Shown here: positions 1 through 7,841 of the stretch, in pieces
Numbering within the stretch: position 1 is the first letter of the stretch
How the letters are laid out: each line of letters starts with the position of its first letter
Notes under the pieces: generated by a model
What the model saw: the letters and a program-made list of their open reading frames with translations, nothing else
Databases searched by the model: none
Told to the model about the DNA's origin: nothing
Source: Nitrospirota bacterium
GTDB taxonomy: Bacteria > Nitrospirota > Nitrospiria > Nitrospirales > Nitrospiraceae
NCBI GenBank assembly: GCA_030682135.1
Contig: JAUXQT010000110.1
Span: 1-40,271 of the forward strand
Direction of reading: 5' to 3'
Length of the DNA: 40,271 bases
Position numbers and translations under genes: made by a program

Positions 1-198
1 ACACCAGGTAAACGACGAATCGTAACGGTACTGGTCGTGATAGACCCGCTCCCAGGACCGATCCGGATAGTCCCCTAACGGGTTCCCGACTTCGATGACC
101 GGCTGGAGCGCGGTCAACGCCAGGACTTTGTCCGCCACCGCAACGGCGGCGACCGTCCCCACGGAGACTTTTAAGAACTGCCGACGTGACAAAAACAT
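1..198 (-). CDS. nxrA: Nitrite oxidoreductase alpha subunit, N-terminal fragment (runs off the window)
   Basis: First 66 codons of a minus-strand gene cut by the window edge. The start ATG follows a near-perfect ribosome binding site, AGGAGGTG, with six bases of spacing. The product begins MFLSRRQFLKVSVGTV: a textbook twin-arginine signal (SRRQFLK) with a hydrophobic stretch to about residue 27, so the protein is exported folded. The following part, with RSWERVYHDQYRYDSSFTW, matches the N-terminus I know for Nitrospira NxrA, the molybdopterin subunit of the periplasm-facing nitrite oxidoreductase, which oxidises nitrite to nitrate. The identification rests on the Tat signal plus this short block, because the Fe-S and molybdopterin motifs lie outside the window. 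The sigma-54 promoter and regulator genes upstream fit a controlled key catabolic gene. Confidence 0.82.
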   Translation of the reverse strand, partial: MFLSRRQFLKVSVGTVAAVAVADKVLALTALQPVIEVGNPLGDYPDRSWERVYHDQYRYDSSFTWC

Positions 199-221
199 GG
201 GTAACACCTCCTAAGAGTTGA

Positions 222-237
222 GGGCTTCAATAAGCCC
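222..237 (-). promoter_or_regulatory. Hairpin in the nxrA leader just upstream of the ribosome binding site
   Basis: Perfect 6-bp stem with a 4-base loop (GGGCTT, loop, AAGCCC) in the predicted nxrA leader, ending a short distance before the AGGAGGTG ribosome binding site. A second dyad (CATGGC/GCCATG, 306-324) lies near the predicted transcript start. These could protect the 5' end or tune translation of a highly expressed mRNA. The function is inferred. Confidence 0.35.
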
Positions 238-347
238 ACGCGACTTCACCGACGCACAGCGGAAAGTTCAGACCACCCCCCTTCCTGCTAAGTCTGATGC
301 CGTACCATGGCGATACTGGCCATGACACTGACTCGGAGGATAGATAC

Positions 348-363
348 AGCAAGAGGGTTGCCA
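348..363 (-). promoter_or_regulatory. Sigma-54 (RpoN) promoter of nxrA
   Basis: On the minus strand the sequence reads TGGCAACCCTCTTGCT. This fits the -24/-12 consensus TGGCACG-N4-TTGCT, with the invariant GG and GC exactly spaced. The predicted start is near 337, giving a leader of about 140 bases before the nxrA ATG. The preceding gene encodes a sigma-54 activator. A 15-base palindrome, CTTGCCAGCGGCAAG, lies just upstream at 376-390. Confidence 0.75.
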
Positions 364-481
364 GACTAGGAAGAACTTGCCAGCGGCAAGAGCTTTCGCA
401 CTAACACATTGAAATAGAAGGGATATAACTATGGCTACGAGAAGAATTTAAGAGATGACGAGATCCGATATTTCATGAGTC

Positions 482-563
482 GAATATGATTATATGCGCT
501 ATCTCATTAATCGATATTTTAATTTTACATATCATTTAGTTACGACAGCATATTTGCATATTC
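482..563. promoter_or_regulatory. Candidate upstream activator sites: two inverted copies of one motif
   Basis: GAATATG-N3-ATATGC (482-497) recurs as its exact reverse complement GCATAT-N3-CATATTC (548-563). The copies are centred 66 bp apart in an AT-rich stretch that differs sharply from the surrounding GC-rich DNA. They lie roughly 145-160 and 210-230 bp upstream of the predicted nxrA start, the usual distance for enhancer sites of sigma-54 activators. The protein that binds there is inferred to be the adjacent Fis-type regulator. Confidence 0.5.
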
Positions 564-670
564 ATTCGCGGCAACATGATAAACAGCCCCAGCAAAATGA
601 CTCAAGATCCATTTCATAGGATGGCAATGCTACCAAGAGGAAACATGATCACGGAAATGCCAAGAAGGCA

Positions 671-684
671 CGGTTAGTGAACCG
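671..684 (-). terminator. Weak hairpin after the regulator gene
   Basis: A 5-bp stem with a 4-base loop (CGGTT-AGTG-AACCG) lies about 30 bp past the regulator stop codon. No clear T-run follows on the minus strand, so it is at best a weak terminator. It may separate the regulator transcript from the nxrA promoter. Confidence 0.2.
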
Positions 685-712
685 CAGGACTGTTACGAAT
701 GGGGGACAACGG

Positions 713-2182
713 CTAGGAATTCTCAATGCCCTCGCTTCCCATAAACCGTTTCATGAGCAGCGAGAAATGTTGCCGAGGAATGCCGCTATCCTCAGCGGCC
801 CTCGTGATGACACCGTCATGCTGCGCGAGCTTGAGACGCAGATAGGATTTCGTAAACTCTTCAAGCGCTCGCTCCTTCGCCTCCATGTAGGGAAGGCTGG
901 CCAGACTCGGGTCGACTGAGGCGAGACTCTCGGCCTCATTCTGTGGAAGTGCGTTTCGGACATCTTGCGCCCGAATAGTGCCGTCGGTCGCGAGCATGAC
1001 CATCCGCTCCACTACATTGCGGAGCTCCCGCCCGTTCCCGGGCCAAGAATAGGACACAAGGGCTCCTACCGCCTCTTCGTCAAAATGGCACTGCGCCTTG
1101 CCCATGGATCGAGCCAGCTGACTGAGCAAATGGCGTGCGATAATAGGGATGTCATCGCGTCGCTCACGGAGCGGGGGCACCCGAATCGAGACGACAGCGA
1201 GACGATAGTATAAATCCTTTCTGAACGTCCCCTCACGGACTCGCGCTTCGAGATCCCGGTTTGTTGCAGCGATAAAACGCATATCTACCCGGCGAACTCT
1301 AGTTCCGCCCACGGGGCGCACCTCGCTTTCCTCCAAGACACGCAGAAGTTTCGCCTGGAGGAGCAACGGAAGCTCCCCGATTTCATCGAGAAACACGCTG
1401 CCGCCGTTCGCTAACTCAATGAGCCCAGGCTTATCGGCGATTGCACCGGTAAAGGCGCCCCGTACATGCCCGAACAGTTCGGACTCCATCATCCCCTCGG
1501 GCACAGTCGTACAATCGATCACTTGAAACGGCCGATCGCGCTCTGGACTCTGCTGATGAATCGCCCGTGCAATGATCCCCTTTCCCGTTCCAGTTTCTCC
1601 GGTGATTAAGACCGTCGAGCGAACTTGAGCCGACTCACGAATGCTCCGCATAATGCGCTCGAATGCAGCGCCACTTCCCACGAAACTATTGGCTTCGAAC
1701 TCCTGTCGGTCCTGTTGCTCATACACCGCATGCCGACGCAGAATCTCAGAGATGCGAATCGCGCGATGGAGCCGCATCCCCAAATCCTCTGCGTTGACGG
1801 GTTTCAGCACATAGTCGAAAGCACCTCGCCGCATCGCATCCACAGCCAACGGAACCGCGTTCATGCGTGTCACCACCAGCACCGGTAAGTTTGGATCGAT
1901 CCGTTGGATACGGCTGACGAGATCCAATCCATCCATGCCCGGCAATACCATGTCGGTCAGCACAAGATCGATGGCCCGTTCCCCGAGCATTTGCAAAGCC
2001 CCTTCCGCCGTGGGACGAACCTCCATGTCGAAATCTCCCCCCAGCGGTTTCAGGTCAGCCGCTTCAAGGGCGTGCAACATCAACTCAAGATCCGTTGGGT
2101 TGTCCTCGACAATCAAAATGGTAAACGGCACTTTGGATTTGGCTCTGGTCGATCGCAGGTCGGAAACTCCGCCACGTGTCAT
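713..2182 (-). CDS. Sigma-54-dependent response regulator (NtrC family), probable nxr activator
   Basis: Three-domain activator of about 489 residues. A receiver domain (roughly residues 20-140) carries the acidic pair in VEDN and the phospho-acceptor Asp in LVLTDMVLPGMDG. The AAA+ domain has Walker A GETGTGKG, the sigma-54 contact loop GAFTGA and Walker B VFLDEIGE. A C-terminal Fis-type helix-turn-helix ends the protein. An upstream GTG overlaps the kinase stop codon, but the ribosome binding site AAGGAGG sits inside that extension, five bases before the ATG at 2182, so I chose this start. It is the last gene before the nxrA promoter on the same strand and is translationally coupled to the kinase. 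Control of nxr is inferred from position and from the sigma-54 promoter, not shown. Confidence 0.9.
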   Translation of the reverse strand: MTRGGVSDLRSTRAKSKVPFTILIVEDNPTDLELMLHALEAADLKPLGGDFDMEVRPTAEGALQMLGERAIDLVLTDMVLPGMDGLDLVSRIQRIDPNLPVLVVTRMNAVPLAVDAMRRGAFDYVLKPVNAEDLGMRLHRAIRISEILRRHAVYEQQDRQEFEANSFVGSGAAFERIMRSIRESAQVRSTVLITGETGTGKGIIARAIHQQSPERDRPFQVIDCTTVPEGMMESELFGHVRGAFTGAIADKPGLIELANGGSVFLDEIGELPLLLQAKLLRVLEESEVRPVGGTRVRRVDMRFIAATNRDLEARVREGTFRKDLYYRLAVVSIRVPPLRERRDDIPIIARHLLSQLARSMGKAQCHFDEEAVGALVSYSWPGNGRELRNVVERMVMLATDGTIRAQDVRNALPQNEAESLASVDPSLASLPYMEAKERALEEFTKSYLRLKLAQHDGVITRAAEDSGIPRQHFSLLMKRFMGSEGIENS

Positions 2183-2196
2183 CATCTCCTCCTTCT

Positions 2197-4293
2197 TCAC
2201 TGAACCCCTTGTCGGACGACATCAACTACATCAGGCCCCCTCGGCGCCTCAATCCTGACATCCAAGGCACCTGTTTGCTCCTGAAAACCCGGGACCGTGA
2301 ATTGTACGGTACAGCCCGCCCCCTCGACTCCGTCGATCCACACCTTGCCACCATACAGATCGACGATGCGCTGGATGATGGTCAGGCCAATTCCGCTGCC
2401 TGCGGCCTGAGATGCCAACAAACGGACAAAAGGCTGAAATACACGAGTGCGTTGGGCCGAAGGGATCCCGATCCCCCGATCCTCCACAGAAAACACCACC
2501 ATAGGGCCCTGCACCAGGCCGCTGACCCTTACCACAGGGGGTTCTCCTGCCCGAGTGAATTTCAATGCGTTCGAAATGAGGTTATCGAAGATCTGCCGCA
2601 GATAGGCGCCGTGGCAGGCGACGAGCGGTAACCCTGGATCAACGTGCACCACGGCACGAAGCTGCTCGATCTCACCGGCCCGGGCTTTCAATATTTCACC
2701 AATAATCGCAGCCGGATCGACCGCCGTGATAGCACCCTGACCAGTGCCGACACGAGCCACGTTCAAAATCCCTTCTACTCGCGCCACAAGATCCCTACTA
2801 TTCTCTTCGAGAAGTGCGAACCACCGCTTCGTCCGATCATCGAATTGCCCACCGGACTGCTGGACCAGCAACCGTGCGAGCTCTCCCATGCGAGCCCCAG
2901 GTCCCTTGAGATCATGTGCCAAAATTTCCGCAAGATGCTCGAGCTGCCGAAGACGTGCAGCTAACCCCTGTTGTTGCTGTTGAGCTGCCTCATAGAGTTT
3001 CACATTTGAGATCGCCAACGCCGCCTCTTGCGCCAGTCCCTTCGCGAGCCGTTGATTCCACTCCCCGACAGATCGTGGCCGTTCGCACACAAGAGCCAAC
3101 ACGCCGAAGGGCTCTCCTTGGGCCAGGAGTGGAACGGCCAGCATGCTGTCCCCGATCAAATTTCGCCGCAACACCTGCGGCCGTTCGTCGGCACGAAACC
3201 ATTCCCCGATGGCCACGTCACGCGTTTCATACGCTTGAACGCTGACGGGAAGCTCGTCCCACAACATGACAGAATTGCCCAAGCGATCGTTCCACTCGCC
3301 TGACGCAGCTTCGACGACCCAACAGCCCATCCGCTCGTTCCGGATGAGCACGAGACAGACATCTGCACGGACGAGTTCCACCGCCCGGTCGGAAATTCTG
3401 CGCAAGACCCCATCGAGTCCGTCCGGACCGATCGTATTGATGTCCTGCCCAATCGTATTGAGGACTTCGAGTTCTCGGATGTGGGTCTCAATGCGCCGAG
3501 CCATGGCCTGATAAGCCTCTGCCAGCTGACCAAGTTCGTCCCTGGAAGTACGCGCCGGGGCCAAGAGCCCCCCGATCTCTGCCGGATCGACATGCTCTCC
3601 TAACCGCGCTGTGGCTGATTGCAGCCGCGTGATTGGATCGGTCAGAGAGCGAGCCAGCATGCGCGAGCTGATCCATCCCAGAAACACGACACCTGCAAGC
3701 GCAACCCAAAGCCCAATAAACGTCTGATGCGACAGGGCTTCCGCCCTGGCGTTCAACAACTGCCGTTGTAGCTGCAAACGATCTTCGATGGCCCGAAGAT
3801 CCTGGCGGAGACGGTCGGACAGCCGAAGCCCTTCGCCTAACCGGATATAGGACAATGCTTTGGCCGTGTCCCCCCGCTGAATATCGGCGATCAACTCGTG
3901 CTTCGACCGCAGAAGATCTTTCAATTGCCGCGCAATCGGCTCGATACTGTCCGGAGAACCTGACTGCCCAGCCATTAACCTCGCAGCACTGGCCAGTGCC
4001 GGGTCAATCCTCGACTCCGCTTCCGTCAGCGGGGCAAGAAACGCAGGCTGCTGGGTCAGCACATATCCTCGGAAGCCATCCTCAATGTCGATGGCGAGTC
4101 GTCGCAACGCCTCCACGTGCTCACGCACAAGGACAAGTTCATGACGTTGTTGCTGGGTCGAGAGAAGCTGCTGAACGATATAGAGGTGAGTCGCAAGCCC
4201 TCCAATAAGCGGGAGACACATCAGCAGAAGCACCGCCCACACCTTGTGCTGGATGCGGAGATGATCCCACCACTGTAAGGCCCATCGTTCCAT
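2197..4293 (-). CDS. Membrane sensor histidine kinase (CHASE3-HAMP-GAF)
   Basis: 698-residue hybrid-free sensor kinase. Transmembrane helices lie at about residues 17-40 and 192-212, bracketing a helical periplasmic CHASE3-like sensor region. HAMP (about 212-270) and GAF-like (about 285-435) domains follow. The phospho-acceptor His is in the H-box LAHDLKGPG, and the ATPase has N-box SNALKFTRAG, G1 DRGIGIP and G2 GSGIGLTI. The GAGGAA ribosome binding site is ten bases before the ATG. Its TGA overlaps the extended start of the regulator, so the two genes form one unit. The signal sensed is unknown; nitrite or redox state is a guess from the neighbouring nxrA. Confidence 0.88.
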   Translation of the reverse strand: MERWALQWWDHLRIQHKVWAVLLLMCLPLIGGLATHLYIVQQLLSTQQQRHELVLVREHVEALRRLAIDIEDGFRGYVLTQQPAFLAPLTEAESRIDPALASAARLMAGQSGSPDSIEPIARQLKDLLRSKHELIADIQRGDTAKALSYIRLGEGLRLSDRLRQDLRAIEDRLQLQRQLLNARAEALSHQTFIGLWVALAGVVFLGWISSRMLARSLTDPITRLQSATARLGEHVDPAEIGGLLAPARTSRDELGQLAEAYQAMARRIETHIRELEVLNTIGQDINTIGPDGLDGVLRRISDRAVELVRADVCLVLIRNERMGCWVVEAASGEWNDRLGNSVMLWDELPVSVQAYETRDVAIGEWFRADERPQVLRRNLIGDSMLAVPLLAQGEPFGVLALVCERPRSVGEWNQRLAKGLAQEAALAISNVKLYEAAQQQQQGLAARLRQLEHLAEILAHDLKGPGARMGELARLLVQQSGGQFDDRTKRWFALLEENSRDLVARVEGILNVARVGTGQGAITAVDPAAIIGEILKARAGEIEQLRAVVHVDPGLPLVACHGAYLRQIFDNLISNALKFTRAGEPPVVRVSGLVQGPMVVFSVEDRGIGIPSAQRTRVFQPFVRLLASQAAGSGIGLTIIQRIVDLYGGKVWIDGVEGAGCTVQFTVPGFQEQTGALDVRIEAPRGPDVVDVVRQGVQ

Positions 4294-4475
4294 CGGACGG
4301 CATTTCCTCGTTCACGGGAGCGTGCTAAGGAGGGCTTGCGCACCTATTGAATCTGGGCTTTAGGAGAAAGAAATGTCAAGTCCAAGGAATGAAACAGAGG
4401 AGACAGGATTATTCTCGGCACGCGGCTCCCCTTCCGTGAAAACCACGTCTCGACCAAATACCAGACGATTCCTCT

Positions 4476-5291
4476 CTACCCGGCACCCTTGCTCTCAACA
4501 CTTATCAGACGAGACAACTCGATGAAGTAATCGAGGAAAAACGTTTCCGCTCGGGCTGTCTGGGAGAGACCGAGTTGTGTTAACGCCTTCACGATATGCT
4601 CCTGGCTGTATCCCTCATCGCGGAGCGAATTGACGATGGTTTTTCTTCGATGTGCAAAGGCCGCCTTCACAAGTGCACGAAAGGCCACTTCTTCCTGCAG
4701 ACCAAGCCTCCGGTCTTCGTTCGTACGGAGCAGCACCACCGCAGAGCCCACGTCCGGCCTCGGCCTGAAACACTGCGCTGAAACACGAAAGGATTTGGTA
4801 ATGTCGGCGGCATACTGCGCCATCACGGAAAGGACACCATAGTCCAACCCGCCTGGCTGGGCCACCAATCGATCGGCCACCTCGTTCTGCAGCATGAGCA
4901 CCATGCGGGGAAACCGGCCCCGCTGGTCGAGTAATCGAAAGAGCAGCGGGGTTGAAATGTAGTAGGGCAAGTTGGCGACGACGACCGTCCCTAGGGGCAG
5001 GCGCTCGACCGGATAGGCCAATGCGTCGTCACAGATCAATTCCACATTCGGAAACTCCGCCTGTCTGGTCTCGAGATAGGCATGAAGCCGTGGATCCAGT
5101 TCAATCGCCGTCACGTGACCGGCTGCGTGACTCAGCATCTCTGTCAGGACACCGCGGCCTGGACCGATTTCTAAGACATGGTCGCTGGGACTCAGCTCCG
5201 CCAAAGCAACGATTTTGCGCACGATGTTGGGATCGATGAGAAAGTTTTGGCCAAGCCGCTTAAGCGGGGGAGGGAGATCAGGAATCGACAC
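4476..5291 (-). CDS. rsmA: 16S rRNA dimethyladenosine transferase
   Basis: KsgA/RsmA dimethylates the two adjacent adenines in the 3'-terminal hairpin of 16S rRNA during 30S maturation. The 271-residue product has the N-terminal signature RLGQNFLIDPNIVRKIV, SAM motif I VLEIGPGRGVLTEML, and the catalytic NLPYYISTPLL motif. It ends at the normal family length. The start is GTG, three bases after the stop of the upstream small gene, indicating co-transcription. The 180 bp between its end and the kinase gene contain no convincing gene. Confidence 0.95.
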   Translation of the reverse strand: MSIPDLPPPLKRLGQNFLIDPNIVRKIVALAELSPSDHVLEIGPGRGVLTEMLSHAAGHVTAIELDPRLHAYLETRQAEFPNVELICDDALAYPVERLPLGTVVVANLPYYISTPLLFRLLDQRGRFPRMVLMLQNEVADRLVAQPGGLDYGVLSVMAQYAADITKSFRVSAQCFRPRPDVGSAVVLLRTNEDRRLGLQEEVAFRALVKAAFAHRRKTIVNSLRDEGYSQEHIVKALTQLGLSQTARAETFFLDYFIELSRLISVESKGAG

Positions 5292-5294
5292 CGG

Positions 5295-5621
5295 TTAATT
5301 CCCGCCGGGAAGAGGAGGCGTTGCTTGCGCCAGTTGTTTTACCAGATCGAGCAGCGGCGTTTTGAAATAGTCGATGAGGTCCGTAAACTCTTCCACCAAG
5401 TCGTTGGTAAACGAAGGCCCTGGCTGCAGCGCTGCAAACTTCTGTCCTTCCTTCGGCCCTAGAGATTCCGTGAGGAGCGCAACCGTTCTGGCCTTCCATT
5501 TGACGAGCCGTTCGGCTCCGGCAACCGTGTTGAGCGTCTCCATGGTCTCTGAGAAAATCACGTCCAAATCTTTTAACTGCTTCTGTATCATGTCCCGCGC
5601 CGCACCCGATTGGCTGGTCAT
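5295..5621 (-). CDS. Small conserved-looking protein of unknown function
   Basis: 108-residue soluble, mostly helical, acidic protein with no signal peptide or membrane helix. I do not recognise the family. The ATG at 5621 is chosen because AGAGGAG lies seven bases upstream; a TTG codon immediately precedes it. It sits between pdxA and rsmA on the same strand, three bases before rsmA, so it is probably part of that transcript. Its C-terminus is Pro/Gly rich. Confidence 0.7.
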   Translation of the reverse strand: MTSQSGAARDMIQKQLKDLDVIFSETMETLNTVAGAERLVKWKARTVALLTESLGPKEGQKFAALQPGPSFTNDLVEEFTDLIDYFKTPLLDLVKQLAQATPPLPGGN

Positions 5622-5640
5622 CAATAGGCTCCTCTTACGA

Positions 5641-5756
5641 TGGTCTGTCTGGTCTATCCCGTCTATCCCGTCTATCCCGTCTATCTGGTCGTTTCAGTCT
5701 ATCTGGTTCAGTCCAGACTATGAAACTAGACAGACCAGATAGACCAGATAGACCCT
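5641..5756. repeat. Family D hairpin repeat (D1), between pdxA and the small gene
   Basis: The 9-base unit GTCTATCCC is repeated three times, with a fourth variant GTCTATCTG, from 5652 to 5687. These face complementary GACCAGATAGACCAGATAG units ending at 5755. The element fills the whole gap from the pdxA stop codon to just upstream of the next ribosome binding site. Confidence 0.75.
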
Positions 5757-6773
5757 TCACCGTCTCTTGGCTAACGTCGCGGCCAGCGTGATCGCCTCGA
5801 CCAGGCTGCCGGGGTCTGCGATGCCTTTCCCCACAATATCGAACGCCGTCCCATGATCGACCGAGGTGCGAATGATCGGCAATCCCACCGTCAGGTTCAC
5901 ACAGGTACCGAACGCGACAAGTTTTAAAGGAATCAACCCCTGGTCGTGATAGAGGGCTACCACTCCATCGTAATCGCCTCTCGCCGCCTTGCCGAACAGG
6001 GTATCGGCCGGCAAGGGATCGCTGGCGCGAATCCCCTGGGCCTGCGCCGCACGAGCCGCCGGGAGAATGATCCGCGCTTCTTCGTCCCCGAACAGTCCAT
6101 GTTCACCTGCGTGGGGATTCAACGCGGCAACACCGACTCTCGGTTTCTTAATCCTGAACAAGTCTTTCAGTGCCACATGAGCCAATCTAATGGCTTTTTC
6201 GATCTTGGCTTGGGTGAGGAGGGACGGCAAATCTTTGATAGCGACGTGAGTCGTGACGAACATGATGCGAAGTGGCCCGCCGACAATCATCATGCCGGAG
6301 TCCTGCGTCTTGGTCAGGTCTGCCAGCAGTTCCGTATGGCCGGGGAAATGGCAGCCGGCCATGTTGATCGCCTCTTTGTTGATCGGGGCTGTGACCATGC
6401 CGTCGATACAACCGAGCTGCGCCAGCTCCACGGCCTTCTTGATGAAGAGCACGGACGCCGCCCCGGTCTCAGACGCGGCAACTCCACGAGGAAACAGCCC
6501 AAGGGGACGATCGAGCGGATCCAGCACGGCAAGATCGTTCGCCCGTGAAGGCACCGCCTCGTGACCCTCCACGCGAATCACGCTCATCTTCAGTTTTAAA
6601 CTCTTAACCGCCTGCTGCATCACTGGAAAGGAGCCGATCACCAGCGGGCGGCAGAGCCGTCGCACCTTGGCCAAAGCCAAAGCCTTCGCAATCACTTCGG
6701 GACCGATCCCAGCCGGATCGCCCATCGTGATACCGAGAAGAGGTTTGTTTGGTTTGTCTCGTTGGAACTTCAT
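5757..6773 (-). CDS. pdxA: 4-hydroxythreonine-4-phosphate dehydrogenase
   Basis: PdxA oxidises 4-phosphohydroxy-L-threonine in the DXP-dependent pyridoxal phosphate pathway. Family blocks are clear: GITMGDPAGIGPEV near the start, metal-site histidines in GHTELLA and in VALYHDQGLIPLK, NPHAGE, and RTSVDHGTAFDIVGKG near the end. I chose the ATG at 6773 because GAGGAG lies seven bases upstream; a longer reading to 6797 lacks one. The first eleven residues (MKFQRDKPNKP) precede the usual family start and are encoded by a family D repeat. The gene is followed directly by repeat D1. Confidence 0.95.
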   Translation of the reverse strand: MKFQRDKPNKPLLGITMGDPAGIGPEVIAKALALAKVRRLCRPLVIGSFPVMQQAVKSLKLKMSVIRVEGHEAVPSRANDLAVLDPLDRPLGLFPRGVAASETGAASVLFIKKAVELAQLGCIDGMVTAPINKEAINMAGCHFPGHTELLADLTKTQDSGMMIVGGPLRIMFVTTHVAIKDLPSLLTQAKIEKAIRLAHVALKDLFRIKKPRVGVAALNPHAGEHGLFGDEEARIILPAARAAQAQGIRASDPLPADTLFGKAARGDYDGVVALYHDQGLIPLKLVAFGTCVNLTVGLPIIRTSVDHGTAFDIVGKGIADPGSLVEAITLAATLAKRR

Positions 6774-6823
6774 TGATTCGCTCCTCGTTGAAACCAAACA
6801 AACGAAACAAACCAGACAAACCT
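6741..6823. repeat. Family D hairpin repeat (D2) spanning the pdxA start codon
   Basis: Left arm AGGTTTGTTTGGTTTGTCTC (6741 on) faces a right arm, read in reverse complement, of AGGTTTGTCTGGTTTGTTTC. The arms differ at two or three positions over about 23 bp, some of which would be G-U pairs in RNA. The loop holds the pdxA ribosome binding site and ATG. Confidence 0.75.
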
Positions 6824-6833
6824 TTTCAACTGG

Positions 6834-7841
6834 TCACCAACCATAGAGGTACACCACATACCCTAGATAAAGGATGGCGCTTCCGCCCAGCAACCAGGGA
6901 CGCCAGAGACCGCTCCATGCAGCCTGCACCAATAAGAACGTGGACGCCGTGACCGCGAGCACCATCGTGATCAACGCCGTCGGTGCGAGCGCCCAGTCCG
7001 TGCCCAGAAGTCCGATGGACACCGGGATGGTGCCCTGAAAAACCATGGCGCCTGTGACATTCCCGACTGCCAAACGATCTTTCTTTCGATAGAGCCAGAG
7101 GAAACTGTTCGACATCTCCGGCAGCTCGGTCGCGAGGGGCGCAACAAGGAGGGCCAGGATCAACGGCGAGATCGACAGGGCCCCGGCAATCGTTTCCGCA
7201 GCGAGCACAAAGAGATGGGCTCCGAATGCCAGACCGGCTAAACCAAGGATGGCTTGCAGTGCGATGAGTCCAAACGATGGGACGGCCGCCTTTCTGGCAA
7301 AGAACAGCGGTTCAAGCGCCGCACCCTCGCCCCCTTCTTCGGCCACCTCACTGAATTTCAGTTTCACATAATAGAGATAGAGGCTCAGCAACCCGACGGC
7401 GGCCAGGATGTGCACCAGCCGAGAAGGGATAAAGACACAGGCCAGCGCAACACTATAGGCCACCACGAAGAAGGAGAGATCGCCCTTCACATCGGGATAG
7501 TTCAACTTGAACACCGCCGTTCGCTTCCCGAAACCGGCATAGACCACCAGCAAGATCGCCAGGATAGGGATCACCAGGGTGCTCAACATGAAGGGCGCGC
7601 CGAGGATCGCGCCCAAACCCACCTCCGCTTCCGCACGGCTCGCCCCGAAGAAGATGGCGATGATCGGGATCGACGTTTCTGGCAATGTGGTGCCGATAGC
7701 AGCCAACACGCCGCCAACCGCGCCTTCGGATAGATCGAATCGTTTACCCAGCCATTCAATGGCGTTCGTGAAGAGCGTGCAAGCGCCCAACGTCACCGCA
7801 ACGGAGACAAGGAATAGAAGGCTGTAGAGGAAGACCGTCAT
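6834..7841 (-). CDS. Sodium/calcium exchanger-family membrane antiporter
   Basis: 335-residue protein with about ten hydrophobic helices and the two inverted alpha-repeats of the cation/Ca2+ exchanger superfamily. The first has GTTLPETSIPIIAIFFG followed by GLGAILGAPFM; the second has LATELPEMSNS followed by GNVTGAMVFQG. The acidic residue of each repeat (TLPE, ELPE) would bind the cation. The protein is in the inner membrane. The ATG overlaps the larC stop (ATGA), so the two are translationally coupled. The transported ion cannot be told from sequence; linkage to a nickel-cofactor gene is suggestive only. Confidence 0.85.
   Translation of the reverse strand: MTVFLYSLLFLVSVAVTLGACTLFTNAIEWLGKRFDLSEGAVGGVLAAIGTTLPETSIPIIAIFFGASRAEAEVGLGAILGAPFMLSTLVIPILAILLVVYAGFGKRTAVFKLNYPDVKGDLSFFVVAYSVALACVFIPSRLVHILAAVGLLSLYLYYVKLKFSEVAEEGGEGAALEPLFFARKAAVPSFGLIALQAILGLAGLAFGAHLFVLAAETIAGALSISPLILALLVAPLATELPEMSNSFLWLYRKKDRLAVGNVTGAMVFQGTIPVSIGLLGTDWALAPTALITMVLAVTASTFLLVQAAWSGLWRPWLLGGSAILYLGYVVYLYGW

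Noticed and set aside
4373-4525. Plus-strand 50-codon frame with AGGAG before its ATG.
   Set aside because: It overlaps the rsmA end in antisense, is rich in Ser/Thr/Arg and has no recognisable feature.
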